Below are positions 51,218 to 63,600 of a DNA stretch of 64,000 bases, piece by piece. Each line of letters opens with the position of its first letter. Position 1 is the stretch's first letter. Source of the stretch: Apostichopus japonicus. Lineage: Eukaryota; Echinodermata; Holothuroidea; Aspidochirotida; Stichopodidae. Location of the stretch: positions 25,015,265 through 25,079,264 of the forward strand of contig NC_092573.1 of the NCBI RefSeq assembly GCF_037975245.1, given 5' to 3'. The translations under genes were made by a program, and so were the position numbers. A model generated the notes under the pieces. That model ran no database searches. It was not told where the DNA came from and saw nothing but the letters and a program-made list of their open reading frames with translations.

Positions 51218-52151
51218 TCAATGATGCGTGGTTTTGATATGGGGTGTATAGGTAAGCTTGAACACCATTGGTGGTTCCTTTTGTTTAGGTTTGGTAGTGA
51301 GGTATTGCCCACGGTCTTCAAATTTTATGCCTTTCGTGGCTGAGGCAATTTCCTCTTTCTTATAGTTACGGAGTAACAGTTTCTCTGTGAACGCATTCTT
51401 TTTCTGTAAGAAATCAGTCTCATTGTTACAGAGACGTGCGTATCGTAAGACTTCCCCTTTAATGAAGCCTTTAAAAGTGGCAAGTGGGTGTGCAGAGTTT
51501 CTGTCGAAGTATTGGAAGGTTTCCGTGGGTTTGGTGTAGACTTTGGTGTCTAATAACCCATTGGTTTTAAACCTTGGACCTTTGAAGATTTTCAAATCTA
51601 GGTATGTTACCTCGGTGTGTAATATTTCTACCGTAAACTTTAAGAAGCGGTGAATTTCATTCAACCTGTTTACTAGTTGTTCAAGTTCCTGAGGTGAACC
51701 GTCGTAAAGCAATAGAATTTCATCTCTATAGCGGAGCCATTTTAAGATTTTATTATCTGTCGGTAAAATCTGGTTTTCCAGTCTATGCATGACGATATCA
51801 CAGATTTCCGGAGAGGCTTGGCTACCCATGGCGCAACCGATCTTTTGTAAATAGAATTGGTTATTGAACTCGAAACAGTTTCTTGTTAAAAATAAGTTCA
51901 ATTAGTTTGCGCATGGATATGGAATATATTTGATTTATTCCATATTCGCTTTTTTCCGCCTTTACATAGACTTCTTGACATATATCTAATGCCTCCTCTT
52001 GGGGAGTATTGGTATACATGGCGACGACATCGAGTGTAGCAAGTACTACTGCTTTTGGTAACGGGGTGGCTTCCACAATTTTCAGAATGTGATTTGTGTC
52101 TTTCACATAGGTGCTTTGTTTTAATACAATAGGAAGCAAGAAATAGTCCAC
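51218..52151 (-). pseudogene. Penelope-like reverse transcriptase, frameshifted
   Basis: Two overlapping minus-strand frames (52151-51861 and 51901-51218) make up the RT core. The first has TLDVVAMYTNTPQEEAL, the Penelope TLDVxSLYTNIPxEEG block. The second has the IGCAMGSQASPEICD fingers/palm segment, then WLRYRDEILLLY where YxDD is expected, FLKFTVE, TYLDLKIFKG, and the YTKPTETFQYFDRNSAHP block. A frameshift lies at about 51870-51900 and the catalytic YxDD reads YRDE, so it is inactive. Upstream and downstream parts are missing or shifted. Confidence 0.85.
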
Positions 52152-52655
52152 AAGTTCCGATATTTTTTCGGTCGGTGATCCGTTTCCGCTTATTATCGGG
52201 CCCTCCCTTAAAAATACTTCAGATTCTTGGCGACTACGTTGCGTTAGATAGTGTAAAACAGCCTACACCCCCCTTCCATTAATAAGTATATCATAATTAT
52301 CTCATTGAATATATCTTGTTTTATGTTTTTTCTTGGGGTGAATCTGGTGTCATAATTTTCGCGCAAAAGAAAAAACGAATCGACGCAATAATAGTGTATC
52401 CATTGTACATGCACTGTTGAGCGTTGTTAAATATGTGTCTATCGAGAAAAAATATGTGCACAAAAAAGCGTGTCTGCAACGTTTCTGGTTTTTCTAGTTT
52501 TTGGCGAAATGTTTCACCATTTTGCATCTAAGCACTCACAATTAACCAAAAATTTCTTCCCCTCCCCCTAGAACCCACCCCCAGGACGCAGATCACTAAA
52601 GTGCTACCATCGGGATGTCGGCCCCCCCTTTCTCAAAATCCTGGATCCGCCCCTG

Positions 52656-54165
52656 AGTTGCGTTTGAATATGGAAGAGTTGGGGGTGGGGGGGGGTTAGC
52701 TGCATAAAATTGTTTGGTGACAGTTGCTTCACAAGCAAAAAAAAAAGAAAGACAATCCAATATCTTTTGTTTTACTGATTGATATTATTATTGTAGTCCT
52801 CATTATCCCAGTGTACAATGATTATTTGATTGCAGTGCAGAATGGCTGGTTATTGTGATATATATATAGAAGAGCTCAACAATATTCATTGTTTACAAAA
52901 GAAGAAAATAATGCTTTAAAGGCCGATAACAGAGGATACTGAAAGAATTAACATCAAATGGTAAAGCAATAGAGAGTCTTGTGCTGGTCACTGTAAACGT
53001 ATCAGCGAACTGAATATATTTTCACTTTTAGCATAAAACTTTATCCCTTGTTTAGAGATATGATGCCATACCACATCTAATATAGACATTAACCTCCCCC
53101 CCTCCCCGGGGGATTGTAACCCCCTTCTTCAGAAGTCAACCTATCCCAAGGGATAGTTAATACCTACTGTGACCACCTGCTACGACTACACAGGAGAACA
53201 GTGATGCCTTAGTACTGAAGATAAGCTGACCTGGTGGGGGCAGGGGGGGAGGTTAACCCTTACCTAATGAGGGTAAGCTACCCACAGAGGGTGGGTAGTT
53301 AACCCTTACCTGTTAGGGTAAGCTGCTATCCAAGAGCAACTGTTATGGACATTTGAAGCTGTAGACATCTCTGTCAATCCAATATGGTGAGTTTTATTAG
53401 CCGTTCTGCCTCGTCAAGACTAAAAGTTTTGTTCATCTCTCTGATTTAGTCATGAAATGCTTTTCATGGAAACAAATCTTTTCCTTTGTAAAACTTTTTT
53501 TTTTCCTTCAGATTTAAGTACAAATTCAAAACATAATTATTATGTTAATGGAAGAATAAATATAGTAAAAGTTGTTGATAAGTATTATAACAGTAATAGC
53601 CAATTTTTTTGTTTGTTTCTCAGCTGGACAAACACTTGTAAAGTTGATTACAAATAAACAAGTCATGTACATTGAAGCTAATTGTTTAAGCTTTTTAATG
53701 TCATAAATATACAGTCATCCACGTAGTCTCAAATGATACTTAAAAAATCGTAAAAACTTTTAACTTTACAAAACTACAGAGGAAAAAGATGCTAAAAATG
53801 GAAGTGTTTTTTTATTAAAGGATCTTATTTGTTTTTTGTTTGTTTTTACAAAGCCTTTCATTAAACCATATAGAACTTTAGTGACACATTTAGACCAAAC
53901 ATGCACTCTCACTTCACCAAAGTATCACAGCATACTTAACTACTACGATCCTACTTCAAAAATCTGAAAAGCAACCAAAAAAAAAATGTAAAAAAATAAG
54001 TAAAAAAGTAAAAAACAAATATAAAAAAACCTAGGGCATAAAAAAATGTGGGTAATATTTTGACAAAGACTTAAAACAAGAGATTTAAACAAGGCAGCAT
54101 TGTTTAACCCCACAAGATGTGGTTGGATGGATTTACAACAATTTAAAGGCCAAGGCTCTAATTAT
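52656..54165. other. intergenic and fibrillin 3' UTR region
   Basis: No gene is seen apart from the fibrillin 3' UTR that must lie at its right end. A C- and G-rich block at 53090-53340 has repeated gttaacccttacct units. An A-rich stretch lies at 53960-54040. The minus-strand poly(A) signal candidate is at 53811-53816. Confidence 0.5.
53811..53816 (-). terminator. candidate poly(A) signal of fibrillin
   Basis: AATAAA on the minus strand, about 350 bases downstream of the fibrillin stop codon. Another AATAAA overlaps the stop (54165-54170), too close to serve alone. No transcript evidence is available. Confidence 0.3.
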
Positions 54166-54610
54166 TTATTCATAAACTTCAACCTCCACAAGCAGAGCTA
54201 ATGGTTCCGTCAAAATAGTGTTGGTTTCATCCTCGGCCAACACTTCCTCCCTCTCGACAATCTGGCCTTCGATTTCGACCGAGAAGATACCCGGTTCGGT
54301 GACGGGTTCGCTAAACCGGAGTACCGCTCGGCCTTCCTTCCGTTCATCTACGTTGAAGACGCCATCTTGGTTACTGTATATGATTTGATATTTAAAGAAA
54401 CCGATGGACTTCGCAAAGCCGGTGGTTAGTTTTAGAAGCTTGGAATGTGAGGTGGCTTTCTGGAGGGGTACTCGGATAAGTATTGCAGTGTTGTTAGCGA
54501 TAACGCCGGGAAGGGCTCCCTCTGTCTCCGACACATCTCTCCTTCGTCTAGTCTGGTGACAATGGTAGCACGGTACCTCAGAGTCTTGACCCAGCGTAGA
54601 AAAGCAAGAA
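54166..54610 (-). CDS. FBN: fibrillin terminal exon: C-terminal domain
   Basis: The exon begins after TCTTTGCAG with SCFSTLGQ, which completes the last EGF. Next is PCYHCHQ (the CYxC of the linker), then RRRR|D, a furin site whose cleavage is needed for fibrillin assembly in vertebrates. About 120 residues of the C-terminal domain follow ([45 protein letters not shown], matching the vertebrate ESGNEDGFFKI region). Stop TAA at 54166-54168. The open frame upstream of 54610 is intron read-through and not part of the exon. Confidence 0.9.
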
Positions 54611-57600
54611 CTGCAAAGAGAGCATGACCAAAAACAGAGCCGGTCAGAGGGGAAGGTAAACCTTCTGGATGAGACGGTTTTCCCGAAGGGACGGACGACT
54701 CGTCGACGAATGACCTGTGACATCTCAACAAATTCTTTGTCGAGAATCTTTTTATGTTAGGCCACTGTAGAATCAGGTAAATCGTTAGACATATTGCTAC
54801 TTAAAAGAGGAACTATTTGGACTTCTTAATAGTCTCAAATCTCTTTCCTGATGAAACGTAAACTGATTATACTTGACATAATTTTCCAACATGGACACAG
54901 GGCCATGAATGCAAATATGACCAAACAGTTGCAAGCAAAGACATCTTTCAATATATAAAGTAACAAAACCTCAAAAACAAGTGTACACTATTACTCTTTA
55001 TTATTACTTTGATTAATTTATTAAAGAGATGATTATTAATTAAGAGAGATGATATGAAACAGGTGGTTACCCTTGAGACAGACTGTAGTAGCCTGTAGGA
55101 CATCCACATGTAAAGCTTCCAGCATGGTTTTGACATTCATTCTGGCATGGATTCGAGAACCCACCATAGCCACCGTACCCTGAACACTCATCAATATCTA
55201 AGAACAAAAGAGAAATATGAAATCATTGGTTCAAATAATAAAGAAGCTGCATATTATAGGAGGATGAAGAAGATCAGTACAGTATTAGTTTAAAATATTG
55301 TGTGTATTAAATGATACATTCATGAGGATACATAAATACATGCACACATAGATACATAGGATAGGAGATAAGACTTGCCATGGTTGGCTGTACTGAACGG
55401 TACAGCTCATCAAACTAACACTAGAACTATGTCAATGGTTCCATGTGGTTCAAAGAGCTTTGTTCAATACTCAGACATGTCATTAACATTAGTAATAATG
55501 CTAGGTATAAAGTAGAACCAAACGAACACGGGATCAAACTTAGCTTCTTTATTGCACACCAACCAGTCAAGTTAAGAGTTGTATTGCAATGAATAGTGAC
55601 ACGAAATATACATAAGATTATATACAATATACAATATATATAATATATATGTATATTATATATATATATGTCTATTATATATATGTTTATTATATATATG
55701 TATATTGTATTGTATATATGTATATTATATATGTTTATTATATATATTATATTGTATATATGTATATTATATATATGTATATTATATTGTATATATGTAT
55801 TATATACATATATAATATATTAGATTTATTTAAAAAATGGCTGCTGCTTTGACTGTCTTAACTATAAAGTAAACAAATCAATTTCTACCAAGAACGAGTA
55901 GCAACAAAGCAGAGTGGTTCAGATCATTCTGATTCTGAAGTTTAAAAGTTCGACAGCTGATTCACAGGAGGCAACCTCTGATATGAGGCTATGCTTTGAA
56001 TTCTTCCTCACAAAGTCTCTGCTACCGATAGAGAGGACTTACCATTACAGGACATAGACTGTTGGTCCAGAGAAAATCCACTTTGACAAGAACATTGGTA
56101 GCTTCCCTGAGTATTGAAGCATAGAGCATCACCACAAACACCTTGGCTGGCACACTCGTTTTGGTCTGCAAAAGAGAAACATCCTTGGTTACAGCAAGTT
56201 ATCTAAGCATACCAGACTAAGCATACCATTGTCCAGCTGTATCATCATTATTAATATGGGAGGGTATTGACTTGGTCAGACATGGGTGTGTCAAAGGAAG
56301 TCATGCCCCACTAATCAATTGTTACCCCTTCCTATATCTTACCCATGTACATCCCATCGCCCCTCTTCCATTACAAGACAAACACACCTACTTAACATGA
56401 GCCCACCCAAATGGTGCCAACCACACCCATCCAAGACAGCCAGCCACCTTTTGCCTATATTAACTCACCCACTCTCATGTAAGCTCAAACCCAACAGCCT
56501 ACCAAGGAAAATTTTATTACCAAATGGTAAAACAACAACCTCCTACCTATCACAAGAACAAGCAGAAATATCCCTCAGAAAATTAAACCACCTACTTTCT
56601 ATTTTACATTTTTCAAGCTGCTCTAGGAGAAACCTTTCCCAAGCTTCGTAACAACTTTTTAGTGATGAACTTTTTACAATGCCACAGGGATAGCGATACA
56701 AATCATTCATAGTGATGTCGTGGTAATGGTAGAGTGTATTGTCGATTACTCACCCCCACATTGACCCCAGTAATTCTGGACATAGCCGTCAGGACACCCA
56801 CAGGTGAATCCTGCCAGAGTATTTTTACACTCGTACTGACACCTGTGAGGTTGCTCCTGGCATTCGTCGATGTCTGGAAAAAAATAATGAAGAAAACGTT
56901 GCTCTTGACTTAGCCCTAACAGATGGAGACTGTTAAGATACAGTTGTCAGGACGGCCGGGCCTGTTGGGAGAGGAATTAGTTCTCCTCACTTTTTCACTG
57001 TCTATTGTCCTTTTCCAGTTTATTCCCTATCCCCTTCCCTTAATTCTCTCTTTGCCCCTCCACTGTTTATCTCCTACCTCTCCTCTTCCCTTGCTGGTTT
57101 CTTTCTTTCTTCTCTCCATCCCTTGTCTACGAATCCCTTTACATCTATCTCTTTGTGTTCACCATGCTCATTAACCTGTCTGTATTCTGTGCGTGTTTTT
57201 GTCCCTTCTGTTACTGTTACTTGTCATTTAGCCTTTGAAGAAGATCCTGCTAGGATCAAAACGTCAGGCCAACTTACTTTTACACATTCTCTTACACAGG
57301 TTCTCTAGTGGATAAGCAGTTTGCTAATAGTTTTATTTTACTTTGATTTCACTTTTTCACTCTGCGCAAAAATAACTTAAATACACTAACAGAAGGTTGG
57401 CAATAAAAATGCAGTGACAGACATCCGCACAGACATCTTAACACTCGCTGGATTGTCAAAGTAAGTGGAACGGAGAAAGTTTTTGTTTTTAATACGAACT
57501 CTCAGGAAGGGTTTGCAATCATCTTTTACTTACACAAAGAGCACAACCAGGTATTTTTGAAAATTTCACCATTCCTTGCAATAAAACTTGGCTATATTTT

Positions 57601-60600
57601 AGTAATGGATATACTGATGCAGCATCGCTTACCAACACACATAGTGCCCGACTCGTCTGGTCGGAAGTACCTCTGGCATTCGCAGCGGTAACCTCCTGGG
57701 GTGTTCTGACAGGTACCGTAGGGTCCACACAAACTGGGATCCTCACGACATTCATCTCCGTCTGTTGAGCAAAATACGGAAATTTGTGACGATAATGATC
57801 CTGGTTTACAAGTTAGTGTCAGTATTTTCAGATTCACTCAGTGTTTATTTTTCACCTAATCTGATTGATGTTTTCTACTTGTTTGTTGAAAGTGATTTTC
57901 TTATTTTTGAAAAGGAAACCTTTGGGGAGTACGGTGTTTTATGTATCTTGTAAAAAATAATTCATGCAGACCACATCAACCCATCCCCTTACTCCCTGAA
58001 CCCCCCATCCCCCCACACCACCCACCCACCTCCAATCCAACACAACCCACATAACATATCACATACAAATTGACCACTTCTAACCTTCATTGTTTGAACA
58101 GATTTTGACCCTAAGAAATTAATTTGCACAACCACTAGTCTCTTCAGAATACAGAGAAAATTCTGACGGTTACGGTTTGCTGGAAACTCTTGGCAATCTT
58201 TGTAACTCGGGGCTAATGCCGATTATATTTAAAGGAGAGATGACAGTTAAATTGATAACAATACCTGCCCGGAAATGAAAGATTATATTCCCAGTGAAAG
58301 ATGTCTATACAGTATATAATTATATATATATATAAATATATATATATTTATCTATGTATAATGTGTAACATTGTTATTTAAGGTAAGCGTAAACAAATAA
58401 TGGAGAGTAAGTAAATAATAAGTCTACATTATTGATTGTAAATTATTTCATGTGACTACATACATTATATATGTGTTACGTCTCTCTAGCTTTTACTGAT
58501 TGTAAGTTATTTCATATGAATACATACATTATATATGTAAAGTCACTCTAGGAGTTTTGCGGAATGTAAGTTATTTCATATGAATACATACATTATATAT
58601 GTAAAGTCTCTATGTTTTGCTGAATGTTAATTATTTCATGGGTATACATACATGATATATGTAAAGTCTCTATGTTTTGCTGAATGTTAATTATTTCATG
58701 TGAATACATACATGATATATGTAAAGTCTCTATGTTTTGCTGAATGTTAATTATTTCATGTGAATACATACATGATATATGTAAAGTCACTCTAGGTTTA
58801 GCAGTGTCAGTGCAAGAACACAAGACCTCTATATACTGTATGTATTTATGTGAGAGTCTAACAATATGGAAGATATTGAATGGCAGGGTCATGCTTTCAC
58901 CTTTGTTTTACTTTTCAAGATATACTCCCGTCGTAAATTAGGTCGCACCGTTTACAGTCAAATATCCACAATATGTTGATGTATTAAACTGATCATTTTG
59001 AAATGGAAGGAACAGAAATGACATTTAGCATTGCATCAAGCATCAGTGATGTTGTATTGTATTGCTACAACTGTCTTACCTTGACATATGTGCAATGCAA
59101 TGTATTAGAGTCTTTGGGACCAAGCATAACATATTTTGCACTTTTAGAGGGATTAAAAGTGATTTAAAGGAAGTCCAGATATTTATGGGAAAATGATTGA
59201 TGAAGGTGCCTGCTTTGGAATTTTTTGGAGAACCTATGCAGTCCTTAAAGTGAATAATATACCAGGCTGCTAAATTTCTTAATGCTTGTTGTTGATATTA
59301 TGTCATGATAAAGGCTTAATCATAAGGAAACACCGAATACCAAGATAAGTGAGGTCAATTGGTAATGATAGCGATGTGTGAGTGATATAGAACACATAGA
59401 TACCGTTTAAGGAATAGTTGATGAATATAGATTTAATGTAAGAGGTTTAGTTCAGCCGTTAGACATGATGGGACTATGTGCTAACCAGGACAAGCCATGC
59501 CGACTTGCAAGTGACCATCTCGGCAAACACACTGGAATCCGCCAACCGTGTTTTCACATCGGTGCTGACAGCTATGCAGGTCTAGGAGACATTCGTCTAA
59601 ATCTAAACATACCAGCAAAATATTGTAACAAAATAAACAAACAAAGAAGTTGTAGAAAAGCGTTTACAGATCAAGATGACAGAAGGAGGAGGAGGAGCCT
59701 ATCAATGTGTCAGCTAGGTCGTGGAAGTCTGCTCATCCACTGCAACAGACTATGGCTTGCTTTCAGAACTTTTACAAGGAAATATTTGGTCTTTTCTCTT
59801 GGCGATTTCTTGCATCTGTACACACACACACACACACTCAGGACATGACACATGTCAGTTAACTGCAACAAGCTTGTCATGTCAAGTTTTCACACACTCT
59901 GTGATTCCTCTTACGGAATATCAACCTGTTATGTCTCCTTAACTTCATTCAAGGCGCCGATGGTAATATCACCATCGGATCGTGAAGTTGAAAGGTCGAG
60001 TGCTCGAGCCGTACAGCCAATGTCGCTGTCAGGAATGTCTCTGCCCTTGGGAGGATTCACAGGTGCTCGTTTTGCATATCCATGTGAACACATGCACATT
60101 CTCACAAAGTGTTCACATGCCTTCATGTTATCATGTCATGGCTGAGCACATATCTAATATGGACAGAGACAACTTCCTGGAGTATTTTGTTTTTTTAATT
60201 GCATTTTGGTGAACACATGTATGCATTTTGACCTAGCAAAAACTTCACATATCTGGCTTAGTGCATATCCATGTAAACACATGAACAGGTCTGATTAATG
60301 AACATTCACGTACCTTCACATGTTACCATGTTATGGCTGAGTACATATCCATGTGGACAGAGACATTTAAAGCTTCCTGGAGTATTCCTGCAGTCATGTG
60401 AACACATGTTGCTATCACATTCATTTTTGTCTGTGAATATAAAATAAGAAATTACACTCCAGCTAGCTGATCATGAATAGACATATAGCGACACCATACA
60501 AAGGCAAACATGTCCTCCCATCTCCACACCACCTGCCCCCACCGCCCTGCCCCCACTGCCCTGCCCCCACTGCCTTCCCTCTCCCTTTAACCCTTCTCTG

Positions 60601-63600
60601 CAAGTATGAACAAAGAATCACTTGAACCAACCTTGAATAAATGTGGCTGCAGAGCAGAGCCTTTGCTCATGATTTGAACTGCCACATCCCACCCACTCCC
60701 CACCCACCCACCCACCCATTCCTGCAAACATTGAACAGTTCCTTATTTCCATGACTTTTAAAGTGACATCAAACACTCTTAGCAATCCCTTATACATGGT
60801 AACTGTGTGATCATGACGATGTCACTTCCTGCGAGTATCAAGAGTCCCTTGAAGAGAGAATAGAATACTAGACAAGACCAGGTTAAACGTGATCACATGA
60901 TCTTGGTCGATATGTTTATTGTTACCTTCACATGTAGTTCCATCTCTGCTGATGAGGTAACCAGGGTTACACTGACAGATGAAGCCTCCATTATCACTGA
61001 GACAGAGGCCATTACTACAGAGTCCCACAACTGAGGCACAGATGTCAATAGTGGGAGACACCGGGGTTCTGCAAAGGTTCAGGTACTCGGCTGAAACAAA
61101 CAAACAATAAACGATGCGGTGAAAGATGATGACGATGATGATGATGACGATGATGACAAGATTTCAGTTTCTCCAAGAAGAAAAAAGAAAAAGTCCAGTT
61201 AATAGATTTACCAAACACTTGGTTTTTATTGCTGACAGTCTGCATCATATTTTAAACATCTACTAAATCTACATCTACATCTTACTAAATTTAAGGGAAC
61301 ACTTTGAAAGCCTGCTATAGATATCGAATAAACAGGCCTAAGAAATATCCCCTTCATTCTTGAAACAAACCTGTCCGAAATATGGTGAAAGCTTTTCCAT
61401 TTGCAGTGAACATTTACGATCGGGTACTCACATGTTCCAAATATTGGACAGGTCTCACAGTCATTGCCCCAAGCCTTGAAACCGTTACAGCAACACTGGC
61501 CAACTGTAATAGAGGGCACTCTTTCTACTGGATCCTGACATAGTCCATGGTGTAAGACACCGTAACAGGTGCCACGTCTCTGGTCTGCGGGGACGATTGA
61601 CAGAAGACACTATGGGGTAACATCTAAAGGTGACATTTTACACTTCAGGTTTATGAGGTGAAAAAAAAAACCGTTCTCTAAATTCAGTTGATACATTCGT
61701 AAATTCTGTTGATTAATACATTTTATGGACCAGCTGTACGGAGGGTATGACATACATATATTTCAGTGACTGCTTTCACAGGTGATACGTACCGACGCAT
61801 GCGTTGCCTTCCGGTGAAGCTACAAAGCCAGAGTTACAGACACACTGGAAGCTTCCAGGCGTATTCATACAGATACCGTTATCACAAAGGTTGTGTCTGA
61901 TAGAACATTCATCCACATCTGACAAAAATGTAAAAAAAAATCAAAATAACTTGTGAGCATAGAACTGACTGAAAACTTATAAACGAGTCCCGACGAGTGT
62001 GCCCCAAAATTTATTAGCGATAAGTGCCTGTGTTCTACCAAATCATCATACTTTGGAAAGATTCCAAATTTACAATTTAATGAACGTAAACTGATAGCTG
62101 TAACATGCGGTCCAGGTGTTTTCAATGACATCGACTCACCTCTGCAGATGTTTCCGTCGCCCCCGACGGCTTGGTAGCCCTCGTGACAGACACACATGAA
62201 CTTTCCAATCAGGTTCCTGCAACCGTATCTGCAGTTGTTCTCGCCGCTTTCGCATTCGTCAAAATCTTTACGATGGGAGAGAAATAGAGGAGACCGTCAA
62301 TGTTTCGGACACCGTGAAAGAAAACCCGAGAACAATCCAAACCTGAGATACTGTTTGCTTGTAACAACACTATCCTTTCCCTACTTTCAATTTTACTTCA
62401 TTCAATACCAACAATGTCATGATTGCATGTCACTGTCACATACATACTGTCACATGTTCTTATCACCGTCACAGAGTTCTGCATCATACCCTGTTTTTAC
62501 AGACTTTAACAAAGGGTTGCAGAGAAAGCCTCAAGGAGAGGCGCAGGTTTGGACATCATTTCTTTGGCAAAATAATAACTTCTTATGACCTTTGACCTAG
62601 AAGGACAGATCTGTGAATAAACAATTCGCATTTTATAGTGGTTCTGTTATCGCAGCGTTTTTTCTTCTCTTCTTCTACATGTTGTTTCAAATGCTTTGTT
62701 CTTTGGGGAAAACTCGTACACCGTGTATATGTCATGATTCCTCCATACAAAGTACTAGCTGGCATGGCTTTATGAATTAGGGCTTTATGAAGGGCTCTAT
62801 GAAGGGCTTTATGAATTAGGGCTCTATGAAGGGCAGGGCTTTATGGCAGGATGGATAGGTACCAACCTCTGCATAGTCTGCCATCCTCTGTAAGGGCAAA
62901 TCCTCTAGGACAGGTGCAACGGAAAGAGCCGGGCAGGTTCTGGCAACGGAAGGCACAAAGGTTTCTACTTCTGCGGCATTCGTTGATATCTTGAAGGGAG
63001 AAAAAAAGTGATTGAAATCTCAAAGCATCCACAGAAATTTAATATATCATTCACAAGTTGATGGAAACATAACTTAAAACACAGTTACCATTTGATGTAA
63101 ACTTTAAATTTCACATCTTGACAAAAAACCTAAATTCAAAATCATTCATAATCGTCATGAATACAAAAAAAGAATCATTTCATATATTGATGACACTCAA
63201 AAGTAAGCCATTGACGTCTCAATTAAACCTACCTTAAAAACGATTTCCTATCTTCATGAAAACAACTCAAATCATTCACATCATTAAAAAAAAGTCATTC
63301 TTTTCTATACGACACTTAAAATCGGTTATGGAACATTTCATGCATTGGTATTTCATTGATATTGACAAGGAAACATGCAGTATGTCATTGCTATCGTAAA
63401 GGAACACGTATCTTTAAGGCCACTGAAACCTTCTATGTTTATCTATATATACACACAAACACAGCAACTCTTTAAGTTTTCTCATAACAGTTTTCTCAGA
63501 ACAGACTGAGTACAGGAGTGCTCCACTCATTTAGTAGCGAGAAGAGTGCTGCCTTCGCAAGTGTCTTCATTTTTCAATGGCGTTGTTTAAAGTGCGCGCA

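Larger units (their letters stand above)
49787..52282 (-). mobile_element. Penelope-like retroelement, degenerate
   Basis: It is flanked by a perfect 20-bp direct repeat TAAGTATATCATAATTATCT (49767-49786 and 52283-52302). The two ends (49787-49870 and 52197-52282) are inverted copies of each other, about 85 bp, starting near AAGGGGGTGTAGGC. It contains a decayed reverse transcriptase (51218-52151). Beyond the hAT insertion, more of the same frame follows, with a NLKDLLV motif (about 50200) typical of the Penelope linker. No GIY-YIG endonuclease is visible. A CTGATGA...GAAAC hammerhead-like motif lies at 49985-50030 on the minus strand. Confidence 0.8.
49482..52655. mobile_element. outer inverted-repeat transposon enclosing two other elements
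   Basis: It starts CAGGGGCGGATCCAGG (49482) and ends with the exact reverse complement, CCTGGATCCGCCCCTG (ending 52655). AGTTG lies directly outside both ends (49477-49481 and 52656-52660), giving a possible 5-bp target duplication. Without the Penelope-like insertion the element would be about 0.7 kb, and no transposase is seen, so it is non-autonomous. The ends resemble the CAGGGG-type termini of hAT-like elements, but the 5-bp rather than 8-bp duplication leaves the superfamily open. Confidence 0.6.

Noticed and set aside
50992-51343. Proline/pyrimidine-rich frames on both strands as a gene
   Set aside because: They cross the end of the hAT-like element and its C-rich tract and show no protein similarity.
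54611-54723. Upstream extension of the fibrillin terminal frame to an ATG
   Set aside because: The sequence before 54610 ends in TCTCTTTGCAG, a strong 3' splice site, and the joined codon completes the last EGF cysteine, so the extension is intron.
54432-54731. Frame overlapping the fibrillin terminal exon
   Set aside because: A shadow of the real exon in another frame; the real one continues vertebrate-like fibrillin sequence and the splice phase fits.
56286-57174. Pro/Ser/Leu-rich frames in fibrillin introns
   Set aside because: Low-complexity pyrimidine-rich intron and repeat sequence without domains.
58430-58800. CRISPR-like regular repeats
   Set aside because: Contiguous 60-bp tandem units without unique spacers in an animal intron: a minisatellite.
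59929-60126. Minus-strand frame with [12 protein letters not shown] as another EGF exon
   Set aside because: Only the C-x-C-x-H-G-Y fragment resembles the EGF. Most cysteines, the DxxEC start and proper splice sites are missing. Treated as an echo of the duplicated exon.
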